A program made the position numbers and the translations under genes. DNA of 55,955 bases from an uncultured Alteromonadaceae bacterium (lineage in GTDB: Bacteria > Pseudomonadota > Gammaproteobacteria > Enterobacterales > Alteromonadaceae). A model generated the notes under the pieces. That model did no database searches and was not told the DNA's origin. It worked only from the letters and a program-made list of their open reading frames with translations. The stretch covers positions 1 to 55,955 of the forward strand of contig CATMRP010000009.1 in assembly GCA_950073835.1 (NCBI GenBank), given 5' to 3'. Shown piece by piece: positions 17,368 to 25,866 of the stretch (position 1 is the stretch's first letter; every line of letters begins with the position of its first letter).

Positions 17368-18072
17368 TTGACCGACTATATCCTGGTGTATCTGGTCCTG
17401 ATCATCGGTTCATGCTTGCAGAGTGTTATAGGCTTTGGGCTTGGCCTGTTGGGTGCACCGCTTATCTTTTTGATCATGCCCGAGCTGGTTCCTGGCCCCA
17501 TGATCCTCAATGCTTTACTGTTAACCACGCTGCTGGCTGTTAAACATCAGTACGATATCGATTTAAAACAAACCGGGTTTTCAATTCTTGGCGGCACGGC
17601 GGGTGTGCTGGTGGCCGGTAGCGTGCTGCTTTACATAGACGCCCATCAGTACCAGATGTTGTTAGGCGTGTGCATTATTGCCGCAGTGATATTGTCGATG
17701 GTAGGTGTAACGCCACGGATAAGCGTTATTTCCAATTTAATTGCGGCGATGATTTCGGGCTTTATGGGCACCACTACATCGGCGGGCGGTGCGCCTATGG
17801 GGTTGCTGTATCAAGCGGAAGATAAAGATAAAATTAAAGCCAACCTGAGCGTCTTTTTTGTTTATATCAACATGTTTGGTATCGCCGTACTGTGGTTTAC
17901 CGATGCGGCGGGGCATGACGATCTTGAGCTCTTCTTAACGTGTATCCCGGCTATTCTGACTGGCTGGTTCGCGTCGTTTTTCATTAACCGGCGTATCAAC
18001 GAAATACTGATTAGAAAACTGATCCTGGTGGTGGCAGCGTTTGCCGGCACCGTGCTGATTGTTGCCAGTTAA
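17368..18072 (+). CDS. TauE/SafE-family membrane transporter
   Basis: 234 aa, seven to eight hydrophobic helices. The N-terminal block LIIGSCLQSVIGFGLGLLGA and the repeat block GFMGTTTSAGGAPMGLLYQ match TauE/SafE (DUF81) permeases. These are thought to move sulfur-containing anions or small organic acids; in sugar-acid clusters the role is undefined. The start is a TTG with AAGGA eight bases upstream; no in-frame ATG gives a better N-terminus. A copy of the shared 13-mer lies about 60 bp upstream. Confidence 0.8.
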   Translation: MTDYILVYLVLIIGSCLQSVIGFGLGLLGAPLIFLIMPELVPGPMILNALLLTTLLAVKHQYDIDLKQTGFSILGGTAGVLVAGSVLLYIDAHQYQMLLGVCIIAAVILSMVGVTPRISVISNLIAAMISGFMGTTTSAGGAPMGLLYQAEDKDKIKANLSVFFVYINMFGIAVLWFTDAAGHDDLELFLTCIPAILTGWFASFFINRRINEILIRKLILVVAAFAGTVLIVAS

Positions 18073-18190
18073 TCTGGCTTTATTAAGCTTTATATAAACT
18101 GGTCCCAACCTGACTTTCGGATCTGCATACCCGGTGTGCTTTTCCGGTTACATTGGTTTTTGCCAACGAGGATCGCACAAGGGAAACCAC

Positions 18191-18595
18191 ATGGAACGTA
18201 TCTGTATTTACTCAAGCCTGGTAATAATGACTGTGGCGGTTTATCACGGCTTTAGCGAGGGATACATCTGGTTGCCCGTTGTCCTGACGCCCATTGCGCT
18301 TGTCGTTGCGGCAAAGCTTTATGCTCATACGCAGGGCAAAGGCATAAGTCAGTGGCAAAAAGAATTACCGGTGCTCAGGTTCATGGCCTGCGTGTTAAGA
18401 GACGAGCGGCTGTGCCAGCAGCAAAACAGCCAGTCGTTGTTTGCTTTATTGTTTTTCGGTAGCTTTTTTCTTTGCGCCGATCTCTCAATGATCTTATTTT
18501 TAAATGACATTCACTATTCGATTCTGTTTACAGGTTGTGTAAGCTTTGCCTTTCTCTATTCAACTTTGATGGTGAATAATCAGTCAGCCAACTGA
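18191..18595 (+). CDS. Small integral membrane protein, unknown function
   Basis: 134 aa from the ATG at 18191, preceded by AAGGGAAACC; a start 57 bases earlier lacks an RBS. Three to four hydrophobic helices (residues ~5-20, 24-42, 90-110, 113-128) enclose a soluble loop with LRFMACVLRDERLCQQQNSQ. It sits between the TauE/SafE gene and the lactonase gene on the same strand and is probably cotranscribed. I do not recognise the family with confidence. Confidence 0.65.
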   Translation: MERICIYSSLVIMTVAVYHGFSEGYIWLPVVLTPIALVVAAKLYAHTQGKGISQWQKELPVLRFMACVLRDERLCQQQNSQSLFALLFFGSFFLCADLSMILFLNDIHYSILFTGCVSFAFLYSTLMVNNQSAN

Positions 18596-18655
18596 CGAGG
18601 GAAGTCGGTTAGGGCAGGGTTCACTCGCAGGACTATTTATCAGCGAAATTATGTA

Positions 18656-19540
18656 ATGCCGGTTAAAATGTTAAATGTAAGTCGTCACAGATGCAGCCTC
18701 GGCGAAGGCATTTATTACAGTGCCCGGTATCAATGCGTTTTCTGGGTCGATATTAAGCAGCAGCTGTTATACCGCATGGATTACGCTTCCAGGGCCGTGA
18801 CCTCCATCCCCATGCCAGAACAAATTGGCTGGGTTAAGGAAACCCTTTCGGGCCGCTTTATGGTTGGATTACAGTCAGGCATTTACTGGCTAAACGACGA
18901 TCTGAGTTGTGGCGAATGCTGTTTATTGCTAAGCGAAGAACCGGCAACCAACCGCTTAAACGATGCGAAAACCGACCAGGCTGGCCGGCTGTATTTTGGC
19001 ACCATGGATGACCGTGAAACGGCCCCCAGCGGAAGTCTTTATCAACTGACCAGTCTCAACGAAAACAGTACGTTACAGAAAGTAGATAGTGGTTATGTTG
19101 TCTCTAATGGCCCGGCCGTTAATCTTGCCGGAGACCGGCTTTATTCGGTGAGTTCCGCCACCCGAACTATCTACGCCTTTACCGTTGATGCCATCGGGCA
19201 GTTATCCCATAAACGCCAACACATTGTTTTACCCGAGCGCCACGGTTATCCGGACGGTATTACGGTGGATAGCCAGGACAACCTGTGGGTGGCCTGTTGG
19301 CAAGGCCATGGGCTGTGTTGCTTTAATCCGACAGGAAAGCTCATCGAGCGAATTGTGTTGCCTGCGCCACAAATTACTAATGTTACCTTCGGCGGACCCG
19401 CCTATGCAAAACTGTTTGTTACTTCCGCCTGCATCGGGATGGATGATGATGCGCTAAATCGTTATCCGTTGGCCGGGAGCGTGTTCGAACTCGATCTGGG
19501 TGTAACCGGTGTTGCTGAGCCGCGGGTTTATGATAACTAA
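18656..19540 (+). CDS. SMP-30/gluconolactonase/LRE family lactonase
   Basis: 294 aa six-bladed beta-propeller. Metal and active-site positions of the family are visible: Glu in SLGEGIYY near residue 17, Asn in RLNDAKTD near 103, Asn in VVSNGPAV, and Asp in GYPDGITVD near 200. The family hydrolyses aldonolactones, including L-arabinonolactone and xylonolactone (XylC). With the XylB-like dehydrogenase upstream it would give arabinonate or xylonate; the dehydratases that complete the pathway are not in this window. Cytoplasmic, no signal peptide. Confidence 0.87.
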   Translation: MPVKMLNVSRHRCSLGEGIYYSARYQCVFWVDIKQQLLYRMDYASRAVTSIPMPEQIGWVKETLSGRFMVGLQSGIYWLNDDLSCGECCLLLSEEPATNRLNDAKTDQAGRLYFGTMDDRETAPSGSLYQLTSLNENSTLQKVDSGYVVSNGPAVNLAGDRLYSVSSATRTIYAFTVDAIGQLSHKRQHIVLPERHGYPDGITVDSQDNLWVACWQGHGLCCFNPTGKLIERIVLPAPQITNVTFGGPAYAKLFVTSACIGMDDDALNRYPLAGSVFELDLGVTGVAEPRVYDN

Positions 19541-19575
19541 ACTCAGGTTTATCAACCTCTTGGATACCGTCTTCA

Positions 19576-19589
19576 GGTAAACGTATACC
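19576..19589. promoter_or_regulatory. LacI/GalR-type operator, distal
   Basis: GGTAAACGTATACC is a near-perfect palindrome around a central CG, typical of LacI-family operators. It lies about 160 bp upstream of galT and 132 bp (centre to centre) from a second site. Confidence 0.5.
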
Positions 19590-19706
19590 CGTTTAAAAAC
19601 GTTCCTGTCGGTTTCTGCTGGCAAACATTGATAATGTTAATTGCCGGATCAAAGCAGACATGTTTGCTCTGAGATATTTACATCTCTGTAAAAAAAGATG
19701 AGAATA

Positions 19707-19722
19707 GGGAAAACGTTTACCC
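19707..19722. promoter_or_regulatory. LacI/GalR-type operator, proximal to galT
   Basis: GGGAAAACGTTTACCC, a 16-bp palindrome broken at one symmetric pair, lies 24 bp upstream of the galT start. AAACGTTT is the typical LacI-family core. No LacI-family gene is in the window, so the regulator must be elsewhere. Confidence 0.65.
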
Positions 19723-19745
19723 TTTAAGTTAAACAGGACTTAATC

Positions 19746-20792
19746 ATGTCTGTTCCTTTTGAGCCGTCAGATCATCCGCATCGACGTTACAATCCGTTAC
19801 TACAAGAATGGGTACTGGTATCGCCACACCGGGCCAAGCGTCCCTGGCAGGGCCAGCAGGATGAGCCAGACCAATCCGTGTTACCGCCGTATGATGAGAA
19901 CTGTTATTTGTGCCCGGGAAATACCCGGATCAACGGGGAAATGAATCCGGTTTATGAAGGGACTTTCGTGTTTACCAACGACTTCGCCGCGCTGCAACCG
20001 GATACGCCACAAAGCGCCAGTAGCGATCCGTTGTTTCGCTATGAGTCTGAACAGGGCTGTAGCCGGGTGATTTGCTTTTCGCCGGATCACAGCAAAACAC
20101 TGCCATTACTTACCGATGAAGAAAGAGTCGGCGTAGTGAAATGCTGGATGGCCCAAACCGCAGAGTTGGGTAAAAGCTATCAGTGGGTGCAGGTATTTGA
20201 GAATAAGGGCGCAATGATGGGGTGCTCTAATCCGCATCCCCATGGACAAGTCTGGGCACAGCGTCATTTACCTACCCAGGCGGTCAAAAAACTGACCAGC
20301 TTCGCCGAGTATTATCAGCAACATCAACGGTCGCTGCTACTCGATTATGCTAAGCGTGAAGTTGATCTGAATGAACGGGTGGTATGCAAAAACGACGATT
20401 GGCTGGTTGTGGTTCCATACTGGGCTGCATGGCCCTTCGAAACTTTGTTACTGCCTCGCTTTAGTGTGAGCTCTCTGGCGGACCTGAGTGAGTCTCAGGC
20501 GCGTCACCTGGCCACCATTGTGGGCGACATCACCTGTAAATATGATAACCTGTTTAAGACCTCTTTTCCTTATTCAATGGGCTGGCACAGTCAGCCCTGT
20601 GATGACAAAGTGCATCCTGAATGGGGGCTGCACGCGCATTTCTTTCCGCCACTGCTGCGCTCAGCCAGCGTCAGAAAGTTTATGGTTGGCTATGAGATGA
20701 TGGCAGAAGCCCAGCGCGACCTTACTCCTGAACAAGCTGCCCAGCGCCTGCAGGCGCTCTCGACAACGCATTATAAGAAGGCCGGCCAATGA
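19746..20792 (+). CDS. galT: Galactose-1-phosphate uridylyltransferase
   Basis: 348 aa, Leloir pathway enzyme swapping UMP between UDP-glucose and galactose-1-phosphate. Class I GalT signatures: [20 protein letters not shown] at the N-terminus, zinc ligands in CYLCPGN, and the active-site [11 protein letters not shown] (His-Pro-His). A second conserved block is [17 protein letters not shown]. It leads a galT-galK-symporter group; the galK start overlaps its stop by ATGA. Two LacI-type palindromes upstream suggest galactose-responsive repression. Confidence 0.95.
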   Translation: MSVPFEPSDHPHRRYNPLLQEWVLVSPHRAKRPWQGQQDEPDQSVLPPYDENCYLCPGNTRINGEMNPVYEGTFVFTNDFAALQPDTPQSASSDPLFRYESEQGCSRVICFSPDHSKTLPLLTDEERVGVVKCWMAQTAELGKSYQWVQVFENKGAMMGCSNPHPHGQVWAQRHLPTQAVKKLTSFAEYYQQHQRSLLLDYAKREVDLNERVVCKNDDWLVVVPYWAAWPFETLLLPRFSVSSLADLSESQARHLATIVGDITCKYDNLFKTSFPYSMGWHSQPCDDKVHPEWGLHAHFFPPLLRSASVRKFMVGYEMMAEAQRDLTPEQAAQRLQALSTTHYKKAGQ

Positions 20793-21940
20793 TGCTTGCA
20801 GATATTTCTTCACTCTTCACAACTTATTTTAATACCCCCCAGAAGTAACCAGCCACGCCCCGGGCCGGGTTAATCTGATTGGTGAGCATACCGATTATAA
20901 CCAGGGCTTTGTTTTTCCGGTAGCAATCAACTTTGGCACCGACATTGCCGCGGCAAAGCGGGAAGACGGCATCGTTGAAGTGGTGGCCGTTGATTATGAT
21001 AACGAATGTGCGTCATTTTCGCTGGATAACATTGAGCACCAGCCACAGCCTGGCTGGCTGGCTCAATTATGTGAAAGGGGTGTGTCAGGTTGTCAAAGCA
21101 AAGTATCCACAACTTGGCGGGGCTAACCTGATAGTGACCAGCAATGTGCCACAAGGCGCGGGACTGAGTTCTTCTGCGTCTTTTGAAATGGCGATTATCA
21201 GTGCCTTAACGCAGCTTTATGAACTGAATATTCAGGGCACTGAAGCCGCTTTGCTGGGCCAGCAGGCCGAAAATGAATTTGTAGGTTGCTCCTGCGGCAT
21301 TATGGACCAGCTGATCTCGGCACTGGGCAAAAGCGGTAAAGCCATGCTGCTGGATTGTCGCGACCTGTCACAGCGCTTCATCGATTTGCCCGAAGATTTC
21401 GCCATTATGATCATCAACTCCAACGTTAAACGAGGATTGGTTGACAGCGAATACAACCTGCGACGTCAGCAATGCGAGGCGGCGGCACGCAAACTCGGCG
21501 TGGCCAGTTTAAGGGAGGCCGATACGAAGCTGCTGGAATCCGGCAAAAATAGGCTCAGTGAGGATGAATACAAACGTGCGCGGCATATCATCAGTGAAAA
21601 CTCACGTACTACTGCTATGTTTGATGCATTGGGAAAGGGTGACATTGCTAAAGTGAGTCAGTTAATGGCCGAGTCACATGTATCTATGCGTGACGACTTC
21701 GAAATAACCGTACCGGCTATTGATTACCTGGTAGAAATTATCCAACAGCTGATAGGAGAATCCGGCGGGGTAAGGATGACTGGAGGCGGTTTTGGGGGTT
21801 GTGTTGTTGCTTTATTACCAAAAAATTTACTTTTAGGGGTGACTAAACAGGTAGAAGGCAAGTATTATGCGCGGACTGGGTTGAAACAAAAAGTTTACAT
21901 TTGTACTACAAATCAGGGCGCTTTTGACGAAAATACCTAA
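20789..21940 (+). pseudogene. galK: Galactokinase, disrupted by two frameshifts (or sequence errors)
   Basis: A galactokinase gene of normal total length (about 383 codons) split over two frames. It begins with ATG overlapping the galT stop. After 19 codons it hits TAA at 20846, because the C-run at 20835-20840 has six C; seven would restore frame and give [20 protein letters not shown]. The next ~70 codons (including [13 protein letters not shown]) are in the second frame. At 21052-21063 a GGCT unit occurs three times; two copies would keep frame into GWLNYVKGV. The remainder is intact: VPQGAGLSSSAS, CGIMDQLISALG, MTGGGFGGC. The two changes (-1 and +4) cancel overall. As given, no full kinase is made. 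Confidence 0.85.
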
Positions 21941-21988
21941 TTTCGTTGCCCAATTACGAATTAAAATTACAATTGACTGGGTCGCATA

Positions 21989-23551
21989 ATGAAAATTGAA
22001 ACACTCGACATAGCGTTATTCGCTATCTATGTGATTGCCTTAATCGGCATTGCATGGTGGGTTTCTCGTGAAGAGAAGGGACACGAGAAAGACACAAACG
22101 ATTACTTTCTGGCGGGTTCAAGTCTGCCATGGTGGGCCATAGGTGCATCACTGATTGCTGCCAACATTTCGGCAGAGCAGATTATCGGAATGTCCGGTTC
22201 CGGTTACATGGTGGGTCTGGCGATTGCTTCCTACGAGTGGATGGCAGCTATCACGCTGATCATTGTTGGTAAATACTTCCTGCCAATTTTCCTGAAGCAT
22301 AAAATTTATACCATGCCGCAATTCCTTGAGCAGCGCTATGACCACCGTGTACGCATGGTAATGGCGGTGTTCTGGCTGGGTGTTTATGTGTTTGTAAACC
22401 TCACCGCCGTATTATGGCTGGGTGCATTGGCAATTAATACCATTGCCGGTGTCGAACTGATGTACGGCATGATTTTCCTGGGTATCTTCTCCCTTGCTTA
22501 TTCACTGTATGGTGGACTCAAAGCGGTGGCTATGACCGATATTATCCAGGTGGTGCTGTTAGTGCTGGGTGGTTTGTTCCTGTCTTACACGGCACTGAAC
22601 CTCATCGGCGATGGCGCAGGCTTCTGGGCGGGTTTCAATACGGTCACAGAAGAACTGCCTGGTAAGTTCGATATGATCCTTAGCGAAGACAATCCACACT
22701 ATATGGATCTGCCGGGCTTATCGGTATTGATTGGTGGTTTGTGGATCATGAACCTGTCTTACTGGGGCTTCAACCAGTACATCATCCAACGTACCCTGGC
22801 CGCCAAAAGCGTTAATGAAGCGCAGAAAGGGATTGTGTTTGCGGCCTTCCTGAAAGTGCTGATGCCATTGATTGTGGTATTGCCGGGTATTGCTGCGGTT
22901 CTGCTGGTACCGGATCTGGAAAAAGCCGACCAGGCTTACCCATCGCTGATGACACTGATGCCGGTGGGTCTTAAAGGCATTATCTTTGCTGCACTGGTTG
23001 CCGCAATCGTGTCGTCACTGGCGTCGATGACCAACAGTGTGTCGACTATCTTTACCATGGATATTTATAAAGACCGGAATCCTAATAAGAGCCAGCATCA
23101 TTATGTAAAAGTAGGTCGTATTGTAAGCTTAGTGGCGTTAATTATAGCCATGGTGGTGGCTAAACCCTTACTGGGTCAGTTTGATCAGGCGTTCCAGTAT
23201 ATTCAGGAATTCACCGGCTTCTTTACACCAGGTATTGTGGCGCTGTTTGCTTTGGGTATGTTCTGGAAGAAAACCACGGCTAATGGCGGTCTGGTAGCAG
23301 CGGTTGGCTCTGCAGTATTCAGCCTGGCGTTTAAACTACTGTTGCCTGAGCTACCGTTTATGGACCGCGTAGGCATTGTATTTTTACTGTGTGTGGGACT
23401 GGCCGTTATTATTAGCCTGTTTGAAGGTAAGGGCGACCATGAGCACGCTGTACAGCTGAACGACATTAACTTCAAAACTTCATCAGTGTTTAATGTGGCT
23501 TCTGTGGCATTAACCATTGTAGTGGCGGCGTTTTATATTACCTGGTGGTAA
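21989..23551 (+). CDS. Sodium/galactose symporter, SSS family (vSGLT-like)
   Basis: 520 aa with about 14 hydrophobic helices. NDYFLAGSSLPWWAIGASLI, AANISAEQIIGMSGSGYMVG and GLWIMNLSYWGFNQYIIQR follow the Vibrio sodium/galactose cotransporter vSGLT nearly word for word as I recall it. Gln and Asn residues of the sugar site are retained in those blocks. Downstream of galT and galK on the same strand; a perfect terminator follows 41 bp after the stop. Probably imports galactose released from galactan or arabinogalactan. Confidence 0.92.
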   Translation: MKIETLDIALFAIYVIALIGIAWWVSREEKGHEKDTNDYFLAGSSLPWWAIGASLIAANISAEQIIGMSGSGYMVGLAIASYEWMAAITLIIVGKYFLPIFLKHKIYTMPQFLEQRYDHRVRMVMAVFWLGVYVFVNLTAVLWLGALAINTIAGVELMYGMIFLGIFSLAYSLYGGLKAVAMTDIIQVVLLVLGGLFLSYTALNLIGDGAGFWAGFNTVTEELPGKFDMILSEDNPHYMDLPGLSVLIGGLWIMNLSYWGFNQYIIQRTLAAKSVNEAQKGIVFAAFLKVLMPLIVVLPGIAAVLLVPDLEKADQAYPSLMTLMPVGLKGIIFAALVAAIVSSLASMTNSVSTIFTMDIYKDRNPNKSQHHYVKVGRIVSLVALIIAMVVAKPLLGQFDQAFQYIQEFTGFFTPGIVALFALGMFWKKTTANGGLVAAVGSAVFSLAFKLLLPELPFMDRVGIVFLLCVGLAVIISLFEGKGDHEHAVQLNDINFKTSSVFNVASVALTIVVAAFYITWW

Positions 23552-23909
23552 GCGCCATCGCTTAATATATGTCGCTTATTAGATAAAGCTGAAAGCCTCA
23601 ACCCCGGTTGAGGCTTTTTTTTGCCTGGCTGAGCTTAATCGTGATTAGCCATGCTACACATGGCACGCTTACCTGCCGGGTTAAGTAACACAACCGGTTG
23701 CAAGAACAGGTGAAAGTTGCGCTTATTTGCCGTAGTCTGTTTGGTAAAACAACGAGTTAGTATTTTGTCATTGAGGATTTTTATTTAACCTCAAAAAGGC
23801 GCTGAGCGAGCGCAAAAAATGCGTTATACTGGCAAGCTTTACAAACGACGACGAAGCGCTGCATGCGCTTATATTATTATAAAAGCGTAAACAGATTTTA
23901 GGAGACATC
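23552..23909. other. Intergenic region between gal operon and ssb
   Basis: 358 bp. Holds the gal terminator, then about 200 bp without recognisable features, then the ssb promoter area. TATACT at 23825-23830 is a good -10 candidate but lacks a clear -35. I see no LexA box of the CTGT-N8-ACAG type. uvrA, often divergent from ssb in gammaproteobacteria, is absent here. Confidence 0.45.
23593..23622 (+). terminator. Terminator of the gal operon
   Basis: Eleven-bp perfect stem (AAGCCTCAACC / GGTTGAGGCTT) with a 2-base spacer (realistically a 4-base loop), then eight T. Confidence 0.92.
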
Positions 23910-24467
23910 ATGGCAACTCGAGGCGTTAACAAAGTCATTCTGGTCGGTAATTTAGGTAACGACCCGGAAGTACGTTACATGCCCAACGGCAACGCCGTTG
24001 CCAATTTGAGCCTGGCAACCAGTGAAAGCTGGAAAGACCAGCAGGGGCAGGTGCAGGAACGAACTGAATGGCATCGTTTAACCATGTACCGTCGGTTAGC
24101 AGAAATTGCCGGTGAATACCTCAAAAAAGGTTCGCAAATTTACGTTGAAGGTAAACTGCAAACCCGCAAGTGGCAGGATCAGCAGGGTCAGGATCGTTAC
24201 ACCACAGAGATTATCGTCGACCAAATGCAAATGCTCGGTGGCCGTGATGGCGGTCAGGGCGGCCAGGGTGGTGGTTATCAGCAACGCCCACAAGGCGGTC
24301 AACAGGGCGGCGGTTACGGTGGCGGCAACCAGAATTACGGCGGTGGCAATCAGGGCGGTGGTTATCAGCAACCGCCTCAGCAGCAGCGTCCGCAAGGCGG
24401 CCAGAACCAGCAAAAGCCACCTATGGCTGAGCCTGATTTCGACTTTGATGACGATATTCCGTTTTGA
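23910..24467 (+). CDS. ssb: Single-stranded DNA-binding protein
   Basis: 185 aa. The OB-fold covers residues 1-110: [20 protein letters not shown], then [21 protein letters not shown], then [21 protein letters not shown] long Gly/Gln-rich linker of GGGYQQ/GGQQGG repeats follows, ending in the acidic tip DFDDDIPF that binds partner proteins. RBS AGGAGA precedes the ATG. It sits directly left of the genomic island; its terminator marks the last clear chromosomal feature before it. Confidence 0.97.
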   Translation: MATRGVNKVILVGNLGNDPEVRYMPNGNAVANLSLATSESWKDQQGQVQERTEWHRLTMYRRLAEIAGEYLKKGSQIYVEGKLQTRKWQDQQGQDRYTTEIIVDQMQMLGGRDGGQGGQGGGYQQRPQGGQQGGGYGGGNQNYGGGNQGGGYQQPPQQQRPQGGQNQQKPPMAEPDFDFDDDIPF

Positions 24468-24547
24468 ATGACATAAAGATTTTATTGTAAGGTAATTTAT
24501 AGCCTAGTTTATTTTATAGCTTAATTTATAAGCGATAGGTGAAGGTT

Positions 24548-24590
24548 AAAGCCCTTTGAGTGTGTAAACATTTAAAGGGCTTTTTTTTTT
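24548..24590 (+). terminator. Terminator of ssb
   Basis: Ten-bp stem AAAGCCCTTT (24548-24557) with AAAGGGCTTT (24574-24583), followed by a long T-run to 24590. The left edge of the island lies at or just after it. Confidence 0.88.
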
Positions 24591-24684
24591 CCTAAGACTG
24601 CGTAAACAGTGAGATCGTATAAATTTAAAATTGTAAAGATAGTGCTTTGTGGCTATTGTTATTTTGTTGACAAGGATGGGTCAG

Positions 24685-25866
24685 ATGAAAGTAGAGCTAG
24701 TCACACATAAATCGGGTGAACAAATACCAATCATGCTGGATGCTTCCGATATGCCAGTTGTCTTACCCAACGAATTCATTCTCTCCAGACGGTCCCGTAG
24801 TACCAACACATTGATTCGGAATTTGAGAGAGCTCTCAGTACTCTACCGTTGGCTGGATAAATCAAATTGTGACCTATCTGCAAAATTATTGGCTCAAAAC
24901 TCATTCAACGAAGCAGAATTAAAAGGAGGTTTGGTCGAAGCGTTAAGAATGGAGCAAGTCAATGGACGTGTCAGTGTAGTAGCACCTAATACCTTCAATC
25001 AACGGTTAACAACCGTCCGACAGTATCTTGGTTGGTGCATGGACGTACTGATTAGCCAGTCGCCTCTATCTTCCTTGGACTATGAGCGTTTAAGAGAGAG
25101 AAAGTTATTTTTGCTAAAAACGCTTGATGGTAGTTTTATGTCTGCCACACCCATGAGAAAGAGCCTTAGGAAGGGCCTAATTGAGACTGAGGTTGATTTC
25201 TTACTTGCTGTTTTGCACCCCGATATTGAGCAGGGATTTGGACGAAGTTCTGCTGTAAAGTTCAGAAATTATGTATCTGTTGGGCTTATGTTATTTTGTG
25301 GTTTAAGGCCTGGTGAGTTGCTTAGTCTCAGGGTGGAGGATGCCCAGGTTGGTGCGATTTCGGCGATAAAAGTTGAGCGTAGACCAGCGGACCCAATAGA
25401 TGTAAGACGACCGAGGCCTCAAATAAAGCGCAATGGTCGAGTCATTCCCATTGAAAATAGAGATTTTGCATTTGCTTTGAATGAGTACGTTGTTACTTGG
25501 CGTGAGGTACTTGAAAGTAAGAGCAAGGATGAATCAGAATATTTAATCTTGAGCGATGAGGGGAGGCCGTTGTCACAATCCTCAATCACACAGTTCTTTC
25601 AGTTGTTGCGATCACAATACGCTGACCATCTTCCCGAAAATTTAACGGCTAAATCTCTAAGGCATACTTTTTCTTCACGGCTTGAAAGGGTTTTACGTGC
25701 TTCTGGAATGGATGAACAGCGTAGACGAGAAGCTCTGGCCGTACTACGTGGAGACAGTAGTTTGAACTCTCAAGATACATATATAGCTCAAGAGATCGAG
25801 GAACAGGCAATCAAGTCGTTGAGGTACTACCAAGCTGAAATAATGACGGAGAGATTGGATTCGTGA
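24685..25866 (+). CDS. Tyrosine recombinase 1 of the trio (TnpA/GmtY-like)
   Basis: 393 aa from the ATG at 24685 (AAGGA upstream); ATG 24676 and GTG 24649 are alternatives. The N-terminal half is the SAM-like core-binding domain (LRELSVLYRWLD ... TFNQRLTTVRQYLGW). The catalytic half shows Arg208 in CGLRPGELLSLR, Lys323, Arg326 and His327 in AKSLRHTFSSR, and nucleophile Tyr366 in SQDTYIAQ. The first His of the usual HxLRH box is Lys, and the LGH box reads LRGD, so the active site departs from the XerCD standard. The stop overlaps the next gene's GTG start (GTGA). Likely catalyses integration and excision together with the next two proteins. Confidence 0.85.
   Translation: MKVELVTHKSGEQIPIMLDASDMPVVLPNEFILSRRSRSTNTLIRNLRELSVLYRWLDKSNCDLSAKLLAQNSFNEAELKGGLVEALRMEQVNGRVSVVAPNTFNQRLTTVRQYLGWCMDVLISQSPLSSLDYERLRERKLFLLKTLDGSFMSATPMRKSLRKGLIETEVDFLLAVLHPDIEQGFGRSSAVKFRNYVSVGLMLFCGLRPGELLSLRVEDAQVGAISAIKVERRPADPIDVRRPRPQIKRNGRVIPIENRDFAFALNEYVVTWREVLESKSKDESEYLILSDEGRPLSQSSITQFFQLLRSQYADHLPENLTAKSLRHTFSSRLERVLRASGMDEQRRREALAVLRGDSSLNSQDTYIAQEIEEQAIKSLRYYQAEIMTERLDS

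Noticed and set aside
20933-21940. Independent 335-aa galactokinase-like gene starting at 20933
   Set aside because: Its first ~40 residues are an out-of-frame reading of conserved GalK sequence; the gene is a frameshifted galK starting at 20789.
24260-24420. Short GGYGG/CAGG-type repeats that look like a minisatellite
   Set aside because: They are the codons of the normal Gly/Gln-rich linker of SSB, common in this family.
24106-24471. 121-codon frame inside ssb on the same strand
   Set aside because: Out-of-frame reading of the Gly/Gln repeat linker; ssb is unambiguous.
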